A stretch of 5,408 nt of DNA from the NCBI GenBank assembly GCA_035295665.1, contig DATGIQ010000122.1, forward strand, positions 1 through 5,408, given 5' to 3'. Origin of the DNA: DATGIQ01 sp035295665. Lineage in GTDB: Bacteria; Planctomycetota; Planctomycetia; Gemmatales; Gemmataceae. Made by a program: the position numbers and the translations under genes. Below are positions 1 to 5,408 of the stretch, in pieces. How positions within the stretch are numbered: position 1 is the first letter of the stretch; every line of letters starts with the position of its first letter. Under the pieces are notes generated by a model. It was not told the DNA's origin. It ran no database searches and worked only from the letters and a program-made list of their open reading frames with translations.

Positions 1-806
1 CTGTCGCCGTTGATGGTGCTGAACACCACGTCCGCGCCGGACGCCTTGATGTCCTGCACGTAGGTGGCGTAGTCCTTGTGGCCGAACGGCGTGTACTTCT
101 CGGCGAGGACCTTGATGCCCTTCGACTCGAGGTACTTGACGATGATCAGGTTGGCCGTGCGCGGGAATACATAGTCCGTGCCGAGGAGATAGAATTTCTT
201 CTTCGATCCTCCCTCGGGGCTCATCAACCATTCCACAGCCGGAAGGATTTGCTGGTTCGGTGCGGCACCTGTGTAGACAACGTTCTTGGAACACTCGTTC
301 CCCTCGTACTGCACAGGGTAGAATAGTAGACCGTTGTTCTCTTCGAAGACGGGGAGCACGTTCTGTCGGCTCACGGAGGTCCAGCACCCAAAGACGGCCG
401 CTACTTTGTCTCTGAGAAGCAGTTTCCGGGCCTTTTCGGGGAACACATCTGTGAACTTGGATTGCGGATCCTCCACGACGGCTTCGATTTGCTTTCCGAG
501 TACGCCGCCAGCCTTGTTGATCTCTTCGATAGCCATCTCCTCCACGTCCTTCAAGGAGGTTTCGCTGATTGCCATCGTCCCGGTCAAGGAATGCAGGATA
601 CCGACCTTGATGGTGCCACCGCCACCGCCGCCGCTCACCGATTTGGTTGCCCCTGTTCCGGTGGTTTTGCTGGAACCGCAACCAGACAGGAGAAACGGCG
701 CCAAGGCCTGGCCCGCGGCCAGGGTAAGCCCTGTTTGTCCAGCTCGTTTGAGCAGATCACGGCGTGACGGGTTGCTCTGTTCCGATTGGCGTTCGTTGTT
801 CTTCAA
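1..806 (-). CDS. urtA: UrtA, urea ABC transporter substrate-binding lipoprotein (3' end cut off by window)
   Basis: Periplasmic urea-binding protein of the high-affinity UrtABCDE ABC transporter (type I, Leu/Ile/Val-binding-like fold). The window holds the first 268 codons, roughly two thirds of a typical UrtA. Recognisable UrtA segments include KVGILHSLTGTMAISE, GWTS-like GCWTSVSRQNVLPVFEENNGL, LFYPVQYEGNECSKNVVYTGA, PNQQILPAVEWL, FYLLGTDYVFPRTAN and VFSTINGDS at the cut edge. The N-terminus has a twin-arginine motif SRRDLLK (residues 14-20), a hydrophobic stretch, and a lipobox LSGC with Cys43, followed by a Ser/Thr/Gly linker with six consecutive Gly. This predicts export by Tat and lipid anchoring. 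The start is TTG: no ATG gives the signal peptide, and GAGGAGG lies 7 bases upstream. A sigma-54 promoter lies about 80 bases upstream. urtBCDE presumably follow beyond the left edge. Family assignment is very secure; Tat use is inferred from the motif. Confidence 0.96.
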   Translation of the reverse strand, partial: MKNNERQSEQSNPSRRDLLKRAGQTGLTLAAGQALAPFLLSGCGSSKTTGTGATKSVSGGGGGGTIKVGILHSLTGTMAISETSLKDVEEMAIEEINKAGGVLGKQIEAVVEDPQSKFTDVFPEKARKLLLRDKVAAVFGCWTSVSRQNVLPVFEENNGLLFYPVQYEGNECSKNVVYTGAAPNQQILPAVEWLMSPEGGSKKKFYLLGTDYVFPRTANLIIVKYLESKGIKVLAEKYTPFGHKDYATYVQDIKASGADVVFSTINGD

Positions 807-813
807 TGCTGAT

Positions 814-820
814 CCTCCTC
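814..820 (-). promoter_or_regulatory. Shine-Dalgarno site that fixes the TTG start of urtA
   Basis: The minus strand reads GAGGAGG, a near-perfect Shine-Dalgarno sequence, separated by 7 bases from the TTG at 806-804. No ATG or GTG in frame near this point would keep the twin-arginine signal, so this site decides the unusual start codon. Confidence 0.85.
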
Positions 821-887
821 AGAGTAAATATAAGGGCGCACGGGAAGCGGTTGGAGAGTTCGAGATTTTCAATTGGAACCCACCATT

Positions 888-903
888 AGCAAAGGCAGTG
901 CCA
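888..903 (-). promoter_or_regulatory. Sigma-54 (-24/-12) promoter of urtA
   Basis: The minus strand reads TGGCACTGCCTTTGCT, which matches the RpoN consensus TGGCAC-N5-TTGC(A/T) exactly, including the obligatory GG-N10-GC spacing (GG at 902-901, GC at 890-889). It lies in the right orientation; transcription would begin near 877, giving a leader of about 70 bases before the TTG. Sigma-54 control of urea uptake by nitrogen status, usually with an NtrC-type activator, is well established in other bacteria; its use here is inferred from the match alone. Confidence 0.8.
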
Positions 904-906
904 GAA

Positions 907-921
907 GCCAATCCCATGCCA
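907..921 (-). promoter_or_regulatory. Second, degenerate GG-N10-GC element upstream of the sigma-54 promoter
   Basis: The minus strand reads TGGCATGGGATTGGC, which keeps the GG-N10-GC spacing but has TGGC in place of TTGC at -12. It sits 18 bases upstream of the consensus promoter and on the same strand, so the two TGGCA boxes form a direct repeat with an 18-base period. It could be a weak alternative promoter, a silent sigma-54 holoenzyme binding site, or chance. Confidence 0.3.
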
Positions 922-970
922 CTCTTTCTGGCGTGGTTTGCTTCGTTCGCTAGATGCTGTGTTGTAAGTT

Positions 971-1001
971 ATTTCTGAGAAATGAATTGCGATTCAGAAT
1001 C
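971..1001. promoter_or_regulatory. Cluster of small dyads, possible activator (enhancer) site for the urtA promoter
   Basis: Three dyads abut or overlap here: ATTTCTGAGAAAT (971-983), TGAATTGCGATTCA (983-996, one mismatched pair) and GATTCAGAATC (991-1001). They lie about 95-125 bases upstream of the predicted sigma-54 transcription start, the usual distance for a bacterial enhancer-binding protein. None matches the enterobacterial NtrC consensus TGCACC-N5-GGTGCA, so the cognate regulator is unknown and the role is inferred from position and symmetry only. Confidence 0.3.
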
Positions 1002-1162
1002 CAGAACCCGCGCCGACCTGGTTTTTTGCCGCCTGAGAATCCGCCCTGCATTCGCAATTCTTGCCCACGCTTGTGGATTGAGCGAGCTTGCCATGATTCT
1101 GAGCAGGCGTGGCGGACGACTTCACGGCTTGAATTCGTCTTATTCCGATCGGCTGCGCTGCA
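1002..1162. other. Middle of the urtA-porin intergenic gap, no gene seen
   Basis: This belongs to the 432-base gap 807-1238 between the porin stop and the urtA start. No open frame here resembles a protein family. One imperfect hairpin is visible at 1115-1139 (GACGACTTC against GAATTCGTC, 8 of 9 pairs, 7-base loop), and CCGATCGG occurs at 1144-1151. Without a T-run after it, the hairpin is not a convincing terminator. The remainder shows no tRNA or riboswitch that I can recognise. Confidence 0.5.
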
Positions 1163-1220
1163 TTTGGTTTGGCGGTGGTTCGCAGAACCGCGCGGTTCTG
1201 CGAACCACCGCCAAACCAAA
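1163..1220. repeat. Perfect 58-bp palindrome just downstream of the porin gene
   Basis: Each arm is 29 bases and the match is exact, with no spacer: the left arm begins TTTGGTTTGGCGGTGGTTCG, and the right arm ends with its reverse complement CGAACCACCGCCAAACCAAA. The centre AACCGCGCGGTT lies at 1186-1197. It begins 18 bases past the stop of the porin gene read on the minus strand. In RNA it would form one very stable stem, suited to ending transcription or protecting the 3' end of the porin message and insulating urtA. No T-run follows on the minus strand, so it is not a textbook Rho-independent terminator. It could also be a dispersed palindromic repeat. Confidence 0.9.
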
Positions 1221-1238
1221 GTGGCAAGCGGGCCGGAA

Positions 1239-2657
1239 TCAAAACTTCAACAGGGCATCGATCGCCAACGTGAGCTGTGCCGCATTATGGCCATTCCCGA
1301 AGGCCGAGGTTCCGGCGAAATCGCCCCGAATCTCAGGCCGCAGACTGATCCACGGTTCCGGATGGAAGTCCATCCCCAGCGTGATTTCCTCGTAGGAAGA
1401 TGCGACGCCGGTCCGTGAGCCGTCCGAATCGTCGAACCATTCTAGCCGGGCATTCGTATCGATGTGCGGGCTCAAGTGATAGATCAAGATGCTGTACAGG
1501 CTATACCACTGGGTCGTGCCCACGTCGGGTGCTCCCTTTTCCCAGCCCATGTGGCATTGCAGGATCTGCGTCAAATATTTGCTCCACTCGTGCTGCATCC
1601 GTAACTCGATCACCGTCACGAAATTTCCCACGAAGCCGGGAGCTGCAAAGATCGCCTGGTTGCCAGCCTGAAGCGATGCGGTGAGCAGCGTCCGCTTTTC
1701 CTCCTGGAGCCAGTAATTGACCTGTCCGATGTAGCAGGGGCCATCGCCACGCAGGGTGAAAAACGTGTTGGCTCCCAGCGTAATGCCGTTGATGACATCC
1801 AGCTGTTTCGTCACATGCCAGTTGGCCAAGAGACCGGTCCAGGCTCCGTCTTCGGAGTAAAACCACTGGTAACTGTTCGAGTAAAACGGCCGATAAGGTG
1901 CCAGGGCAGACTCGTAACCGACGATCGTTCCCTGGCGGCCTGCCTTGATGTCAACGCCGCCGTCGGAAAGAATCGGCAAGTGCGACGAAACATACAACTG
2001 ACGGAAATCGGCCCCGAAACGAGGGTTGGTCGTGTCGAAGCCTCCCCGCGGCCGCAGCAGGGCAGCGTCGGCTCCGGCATAAAACGTTGCATTGTAGCCC
2101 AAGGAAAACTCGTGTTCGTCCAAAGGCTTTTCCAAAACGACCGCCATCTGGTTGAGGAGGTATTCATTGCCGAAGCGATTCTCCCGGGGTTCGATGCTGA
2201 GCTGGCCGGGACCGGTCGAGGAGTACGTGTAACCCTGATCCAGCCAGCCATAGATGCGGACGCCGCGATCCTTGAGCAAGTCGCCGAATCGTCCATGCCC
2301 CATGAGGAGGCCGAGATCTTCGGGCGGTGTCGGGCCCCATTTCGGAGGCTCCGCTTCCTCACCCTCACTGGCGGCAAGTTGCTCCGGCCGCGATGCGGGT
2401 TCCACTGCCCCTCCCGGTTGGGGGACCGCAAGTTGATCCTGAACTTGCCTCAAGCCGTTGCCGGCAAGGTTGGATTCCCCTGTCGAAGGCTGCATGGGCG
2501 TCGTCAGGATGATTCCGGCGGGGGTTGAGCCGACTCCAGGGAATAGCGCCGTCGATGGCAAGGAAGGCGTGGTAGGGCGGGGAAGCGATTGTGCCTGAAT
2601 CGTGGCCGACCCGCTCATTAAAAGAGCCAAGCCGGCGGCCATCCATTGCGTGCGCAT
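1239..2657 (-). CDS. Outer-membrane beta-barrel protein, BBP2/OmpL-like putative porin
   Basis: A 472-residue protein that probably forms a beta-barrel channel in the outer membrane. Residues 1-22 are a Sec signal peptide (MRTQW, hydrophobic core AAGLALLM, likely cleavage after IQA). Residues 24-130 are rich in Pro, Gly, Ser and Glu and look like a flexible or periplasmic segment. From about 133 onward come alternating amphipathic strands: VRIYGWLDQGYTYSST, FSLGYNATFYAGAD, DIKAGRQGTIVGYESA, QWFYSEDGAWTGLLANW, and the last strand LTLAIDALLKF ends in Phe, the usual barrel-assembly signal. The GWLDxGYT opening and the AGRQ..IVGYE segment resemble BBP2 family (OmpL-like) proteins. An open frame extends upstream to 2951, but the ATG at 2657 gives the signal peptide and has AAGGAG 10 bases ahead. 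The gene lies upstream of urtA and diverges from urease, suggesting a role in urea entry; the substrate is inferred. No clear promoter was found. Confidence 0.88.
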   Translation of the reverse strand: MRTQWMAAGLALLMSGSATIQAQSLPRPTTPSLPSTALFPGVGSTPAGIILTTPMQPSTGESNLAGNGLRQVQDQLAVPQPGGAVEPASRPEQLAASEGEEAEPPKWGPTPPEDLGLLMGHGRFGDLLKDRGVRIYGWLDQGYTYSSTGPGQLSIEPRENRFGNEYLLNQMAVVLEKPLDEHEFSLGYNATFYAGADAALLRPRGGFDTTNPRFGADFRQLYVSSHLPILSDGGVDIKAGRQGTIVGYESALAPYRPFYSNSYQWFYSEDGAWTGLLANWHVTKQLDVINGITLGANTFFTLRGDGPCYIGQVNYWLQEEKRTLLTASLQAGNQAIFAAPGFVGNFVTVIELRMQHEWSKYLTQILQCHMGWEKGAPDVGTTQWYSLYSILIYHLSPHIDTNARLEWFDDSDGSRTGVASSYEEITLGMDFHPEPWISLRPEIRGDFAGTSAFGNGHNAAQLTLAIDALLKF

Positions 2658-2667
2658 CGGGATCATT

Positions 2668-2673
2668 CTCCTT
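2668..2673 (-). promoter_or_regulatory. Ribosome binding site of the porin gene
   Basis: The minus strand reads AAGGAG. It is 10 bases before the ATG at 2657 and only one base before another in-frame ATG at 2666, whose product would begin MIPMRTQ. The spacing favours 2657 as the start, and the signal peptide that results has a normal short charged N-terminus. Confidence 0.6.
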
Positions 2674-2864
2674 GTCTGTGCCGCGTGCCGGCCGTCCAGC
2701 GTCTCCGGGAGGGGAGGCGAGCCCTGGCTTGGTTGCCGGCCAATCGGCCTCGTGAAGAGAAATCGGCAAATCGAGTTTGGGGCCTTTACAGGGTTTTGCG
2801 GATTTTCCTGTTGAAAGAGCAACAGCGATCGCGCCGGAAAAATGGGGTTTCTGCGAAAGAAGGC

Positions 2865-2893
2865 TTGTGCCGGGCCGGGGGTCCTTCTATCAT
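2865..2893 (+). promoter_or_regulatory. Possible housekeeping-type promoter of ureABC
   Basis: TTGTGC (2865-2870) and TATCAT (2888-2893) are separated by 17 bases, the ideal spacing for a -35/-10 pair. The -10 matches 5 of 6 consensus bases, the -35 only 3 of 6. Transcription would begin near 2900, about 45 bases ahead of ureA. No sigma-54 consensus is present in the 288-base divergent region 2658-2945, unlike in front of urtA. The rest of that region holds a small 6-bp hairpin at 2808-2825 and nothing else I can name. Confidence 0.3.
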
Positions 2894-2922
2894 TTGCCCC
2901 AACGGATCCCCAAGGTTTAGCG

Positions 2923-2939
2923 GCGGCCTTGAAGGCCGC
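2923..2939 (+). promoter_or_regulatory. Hairpin covering the ureA ribosome-binding position
   Basis: GCGGCCTTGAAGGCCGC is a perfect odd palindrome (8 bases per arm around one central base), which folds as at least a 6-bp GC-rich stem. It ends 6 bases before the ureA ATG. The only purine-rich stretch in Shine-Dalgarno range, GAAGG (2931-2935), lies inside it, so translation of ureA could be restrained by the fold. Confidence 0.5.
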
Positions 2940-2945
2940 ATCCGC

Positions 2946-3248
2946 ATGCATCTCTCACCGCAAGAACGCGATAAGCTACTGATTTTCGTCGCGGCTCAGC
3001 TGGCCCAATCGCGCCGCGCCCGCGGGTTGAAATTGAATCACCCCGAAGCCGTCGCGCTCATAACCAGCCATTTGCTCGAATTGGCCCGCGACGGCAAAAG
3101 TGTGGCTGAGATCATGAGCCTGGGCCGCACCATCTTGACCCGCAAGGATGTTCTCGAGGGCGTCAGCGAAATGATTCCCGAGGTGCAAGTCGAAGCGACG
3201 TTCCCCGACGGCACCAAGCTCATCACCGTACACCAACCCATTACTTGA
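2946..3248 (+). CDS. ureA: Urease subunit gamma
   Basis: A 100-residue protein, exactly the usual length of the urease gamma subunit. It packs with UreB and UreC into the (UreABC)3 cytoplasmic enzyme that hydrolyses urea to ammonia and carbamate. Family signatures are complete: MHLSPQERDKLLIF at the N-terminus, RGLKLNHPEAVALI (26-39), ELARDGKSVAE (45-55), the TRKDVLEGVSEMIPEVQVEATFPDG block (65-89) and the terminal TKLITVHQPI. The frame is open upstream to 2646, but nothing there resembles UreA, and all homologues start at this Met. No good Shine-Dalgarno sequence precedes it; the nearest purine tract is inside a hairpin. It is the first gene of ureABC, with ureB starting about 70 bases after its stop. 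Confidence 0.97.
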   Translation: MHLSPQERDKLLIFVAAQLAQSRRARGLKLNHPEAVALITSHLLELARDGKSVAEIMSLGRTILTRKDVLEGVSEMIPEVQVEATFPDGTKLITVHQPIT

Positions 3249-3282
3249 GGAAGTCCCTGGTCCGTATATCTGTTGCGGGCGG

Positions 3283-3310
3283 CTACGGACTACGGACCAC
3301 GGACTACGGA
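3283..3310 (+). repeat. Four tandem 7-base repeats (CTACGGA) between ureA and ureB
   Basis: The units are CTACGGA at 3283, CTACGGA at 3290, CCACGGA at 3297 (one change) and CTACGGA at 3304; the array ends directly against the ATG at 3311. A segment GGTCCGTA at 3259-3266 is the exact reverse complement of TACGGACC at 3291-3298, so the spacer RNA could fold on itself. Both ATG candidates for ureB lie outside the array, so changes in copy number would alter leader length rather than frame. Confidence 0.9.
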
Positions 3311-3319
3311 ATGAGGAAG

Positions 3320-3700
3320 ATGATTCCTGGTGAATACCTCTTTGACGGCGGACCGATCGAACTGAACGCGGGTCGGCCGACCTGTACGCTCCGGGTTACG
3401 AATACCGGCGACCGGCCCGTCCAGGTGGGCTCACATTTTCACTTTTTCGAAGTGAACCGTGCTCTGGTATTCGACCGGGCGGCGGCATATGGCATGCGGC
3501 TCGACTTGCCGGCCGGTACGGCGGTGCGCTTCGAACCAGGCGATATCAAAACTGTCCAGCTGGTCGCCCTGGGCGGCTTGCGCCAAGTCTATGGCGGCAG
3601 TGCCCTGGTCATGGGCGCGCTGGATGATGCTGGCGTGCGTGATCGGGCTCTGGAACGGATGCGGCAAGGAAAATTCGGCAATGATGGGAAATCACCATGA
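3320..3700 (+). CDS. ureB: Urease subunit beta
   Basis: A 126-residue structural subunit that stabilises the urease trimer around UreC. It shows MIPGEYLF at the N-terminus, IELNAGRP (13-20), NTGDRPVQVGSHFHFFEVNRAL (28-49), FDRAAAYGMRLDLPAGTAVRFEPGD (51-75) and KTVQLVALGG (77-86). The C-terminal tail of about 35 residues is variable in the family. Start choice: the ATG at 3320 gives the conserved MIPGEY start; the ATG at 3311 would add only MRK and is also possible. A TTG at 3245, overlapping the ureA stop, opens the same frame and would add 25 residues translated through the 7-base repeats, which is unlikely to be real. AGGA sits 2 bases before 3320, so the ribosome site is poor. The stop overlaps the ureC start (ATGA), implying coupled translation. 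Confidence 0.95.
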   Translation: MIPGEYLFDGGPIELNAGRPTCTLRVTNTGDRPVQVGSHFHFFEVNRALVFDRAAAYGMRLDLPAGTAVRFEPGDIKTVQLVALGGLRQVYGGSALVMGALDDAGVRDRALERMRQGKFGNDGKSP

Positions 3701-5408
3701 GTGTCACGCTTTCCCGGCCGGCCTATGCAGGTCATTATGGCCCCACCGCGGGCGACCGCATACGCCTGGCCGATACGGAGTTGATCCTCGAAATCGAGAA
3801 AGATTTCGCGGTCTATGGCGAGGAAGTTCAATTTGGTGGCGGCAAAGTGATCCGCGATAGCCAGGGCCAATCGCCGCTTCCCGGTAATGCCGCCGAACCG
3901 CCGCTCGACTTGGTGATCACCAACGCTGTCGTTCTCGACTACTGGGGGATCGTCAAAGGCGACATCGGCATCCGTGCCGGCCGGATCGTGGCCGTCGGCA
4001 AGGCGGGAAATCCGCTCATTCAATCGGGCGTCGATCCCCGCCTCGTCATCGGTCCGGGCACCGAAGTCATCGCCGGCGAAAACCTGATCGCCACGGCTGG
4101 CGGCATTGATAGCCACATCCACTTCATCTGCCCGCAGCTGTGCGAGACGGCCTTGGCCGCCGGGCTGACGACGCTTTTGGGCGGCGGTACTGGGCCGGCA
4201 ACCGGCACCAATGCGACCACCTGTACGCCCGGCGCATGGAACCTGGAACGAATGCTCCAGGCCGCCGAAGCCTTTCCGATCAATCTCGGCTTCCTGGGCA
4301 AGGGGAACAGCAGTTTGCCAGGCGCGCTGGAGGAGCAGATCCGCGCTGGCGCTTGCGGTCTAAAGCTGCACGAAGATTGGGGTACAACGCCGGCGGCGAT
4401 CGATTGCTGCATGGATGTTGCCGACCGATACGATATCCAGGTCGCCATCCACACCGATACGTTGAACGAATCGGGCTTCGTGGAAGATACCATCGCGGCC
4501 ATCGCGGGCCGGACGATCCACACGTATCACACCGAAGGGGCCGGCGGCGGCCACGCGCCAGACATCATCCGCATGGCTTCCCTGCCGCATGTGCTGCCAT
4601 CGAGTACCAACCCCACTCGTCCCTTCACGGTCAATACGATCGATGAGCATCTGGACATGCTCATGGTTTGCCACCATCTTTCGCGGTCGGTCCCGGAGGA
4701 CGTGGCTTTCGCGGAGAGCCGCATTCGGGCTGAGACGATCGCCGCCGAGGACATTCTGCACGATCGCGGGGCGCTCAGTATGCTCAGCTCCGATTCGCAA
4801 GCGATGGGCCGGGTCGGGGAAGTGATCCTCCGCACCTGGCAAACGGCTCACAAAATGAAAGTCCAATTCGGCCCGCTGGCCACGGACACGACCCGCAACG
4901 ACAACAACCGGGCCAAGCGCTACGTGGCCAAGTACACGATTTGTCCGGCCATCACACACGGTATTGCCGGGGACGTCGGCAGTATCGAGCCAGGGAAGTG
5001 GGCAGACGTGGTGCTTTGGAAGCCGGCTTTCTTCGGCGTCAAGCCAGAGTTGGTGCTCAAGGGGGGCATGATCGCGATGGCCCAGATGGGCGACCCCAAC
5101 GCGAGCATTCCGACGCCGGAACCGGTTTATCCCCGGCCCATGTTCGCGTCCTTTGGCCGGGCATCCACGTTGTGCAGCTTGACGTTCGTTTCCAAGGCTG
5201 CGGTCGATGAGAACGTGCCCGAACGGTACGGCCTGCGGCGGCCGGTCGTTGCGGTGGCACACTGCCGCGATATCGGTAAGACCGTGTTGCCCCATAATGA
5301 TGTCACCCCGGACATCCGTGTCGACCCGGACACGTACCGCGTCTGGGCGGATGGCGAGTTATTGACTTGTGAGCCAGCAAAGGTCCTGCCGATGGCGCAG
5401 CGGTATTT
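3697..5408 (+). CDS. ureC: Urease subunit alpha, catalytic nickel subunit (last few codons beyond window)
   Basis: The catalytic subunit: a composite beta domain and a TIM-barrel amidohydrolase domain with two nickel ions. 570 codons are present, ending at EPAKVLPMAQRY; homologues end only a few residues later. Every active-site residue is found: nickel ligands His140 and His142 (SHIHFICPQ), carbamylated Lys223 bridging the metals (GLKLHEDWG), His252 (VAIHTDTLNE), His278 (TYHTEGAGGGHAPD) and Asp366 (SSDSQAMGR), plus substrate-binding His225 and the flap Cys325-His326 (MLMVCHHLSRSVPEDVAFAESRIR). Numbers run 6 above those of the Klebsiella enzyme. The start at 3697 overlaps the ureB stop by ATGA; only a weak purine tract (GGGAAA) precedes it. 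One unusual residue is Cys416 in YTICPAITHGI, where homologues generally have Asn. Nickel-loading genes (ureD, E, F, G) are not in the window and probably lie downstream. Confidence 0.98.
   Translation, partial: MSVTLSRPAYAGHYGPTAGDRIRLADTELILEIEKDFAVYGEEVQFGGGKVIRDSQGQSPLPGNAAEPPLDLVITNAVVLDYWGIVKGDIGIRAGRIVAVGKAGNPLIQSGVDPRLVIGPGTEVIAGENLIATAGGIDSHIHFICPQLCETALAAGLTTLLGGGTGPATGTNATTCTPGAWNLERMLQAAEAFPINLGFLGKGNSSLPGALEEQIRAGACGLKLHEDWGTTPAAIDCCMDVADRYDIQVAIHTDTLNESGFVEDTIAAIAGRTIHTYHTEGAGGGHAPDIIRMASLPHVLPSSTNPTRPFTVNTIDEHLDMLMVCHHLSRSVPEDVAFAESRIRAETIAAEDILHDRGALSMLSSDSQAMGRVGEVILRTWQTAHKMKVQFGPLATDTTRNDNNRAKRYVAKYTICPAITHGIAGDVGSIEPGKWADVVLWKPAFFGVKPELVLKGGMIAMAQMGDPNASIPTPEPVYPRPMFASFGRASTLCSLTFVSKAAVDENVPERYGLRRPVVAVAHCRDIGKTVLPHNDVTPDIRVDPDTYRVWADGELLTCEPAKVLPMAQRY

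Noticed and set aside
334..978. Plus-strand open frame of 214 codons with a run of prolines
   Set aside because: It lies antisense to urtA; the proline run is simply the reverse of the Gly-rich linker codons in UrtA, and the product resembles no family.
954..1418. Open frames on both strands around 950-1418 sharing the peptide VWRWFAEPRGSANHRQTK
   Set aside because: The shared peptide is produced by the 58-bp palindrome being identical on both strands; the frames have no ribosome sites or family resemblance.
1815..2528. Plus-strand open frame of 237 codons
   Set aside because: It is entirely antisense to the porin gene and shows no recognisable domain; GC-rich coding DNA often leaves such frames open.
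2808..2825. CTGTTG/CAACAG inverted repeat in the divergent region
   Set aside because: Only 6 bp with a 6-base loop; too small to claim as an operator or terminator without conservation data.
2646..2945. Upstream extension of the ureA frame by 100 codons
   Set aside because: UreA is already full length (100 residues) from 2946, and the extra sequence has no resemblance to a urease gamma-beta fusion or any other domain.
2658..2945. Search for a sigma-54 element in the porin-ureA divergent region on both strands
   Set aside because: Several GG and GC pairs occur (for example TGGCCGGCAACCAAGC on the minus strand), but spacing is 11 or more or the boxes are poor, so no promoter of this type is claimed.
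2658..2951. Upstream extension of the porin frame by 98 codons
   Set aside because: The extension has no family resemblance and would bury the signal peptide that begins at 2657; it also overlaps the ureA start region.
4360..5295. Minus-strand open frame of 311 codons inside ureC
   Set aside because: It is a shadow of the strongly conserved ureC coding sequence and is rich in His, Arg and Gly in the way such shadows are.

Overview
The window carries a urea uptake and urea hydrolysis locus from a moderately GC-rich Gram-negative bacterium. The most likely source is a planctomycete (Planctomycetota). This rests on three traits: a BBP2/OmpL-type outer-membrane barrel with a long Pro/Gly/Ser-rich leader, a Tat-type lipoprotein version of the urea-binding protein, and separate ureA, ureB and ureC genes. 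The phylum is inferred from style; no marker gene is present.

Layout. On the minus strand, reading leftward, a complete outer-membrane beta-barrel gene (2657 to 1239) is followed by a 432-base gap. Next comes the start of urtA, the substrate-binding protein of the UrtABCDE urea ABC transporter, which begins at a TTG codon at 806 and runs off the left edge. The gap holds a perfect 58-bp palindrome just past the barrel gene, a cluster of small dyads, and a consensus sigma-54 (-24/-12) promoter for urtA. On the plus strand, diverging from the barrel gene across 288 bases, lie ureA (2946-3248), ureB (3320-3700) and ureC (3697 to the right edge, lacking only its last few codons). These encode the three structural subunits of nickel urease. 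ureB and ureC overlap by ATGA. ureA and ureB are separated by about 70 bases containing four tandem copies of a 7-base unit.

How the parts fit. Inferred route: the barrel protein lets urea (or other small solutes) cross the outer membrane, UrtA captures urea in the periplasm and hands it to the ABC transporter, and urease splits it to ammonia and carbamate in the cytoplasm. The sigma-54 promoter in front of urtA fits nitrogen-limitation control. All nickel ligands and catalytic residues of UreC are present, so the enzyme looks functional. No mobile element, tRNA, rRNA or CRISPR array was found. The genes are well-known families; the less ordinary material lies in the non-coding DNA.
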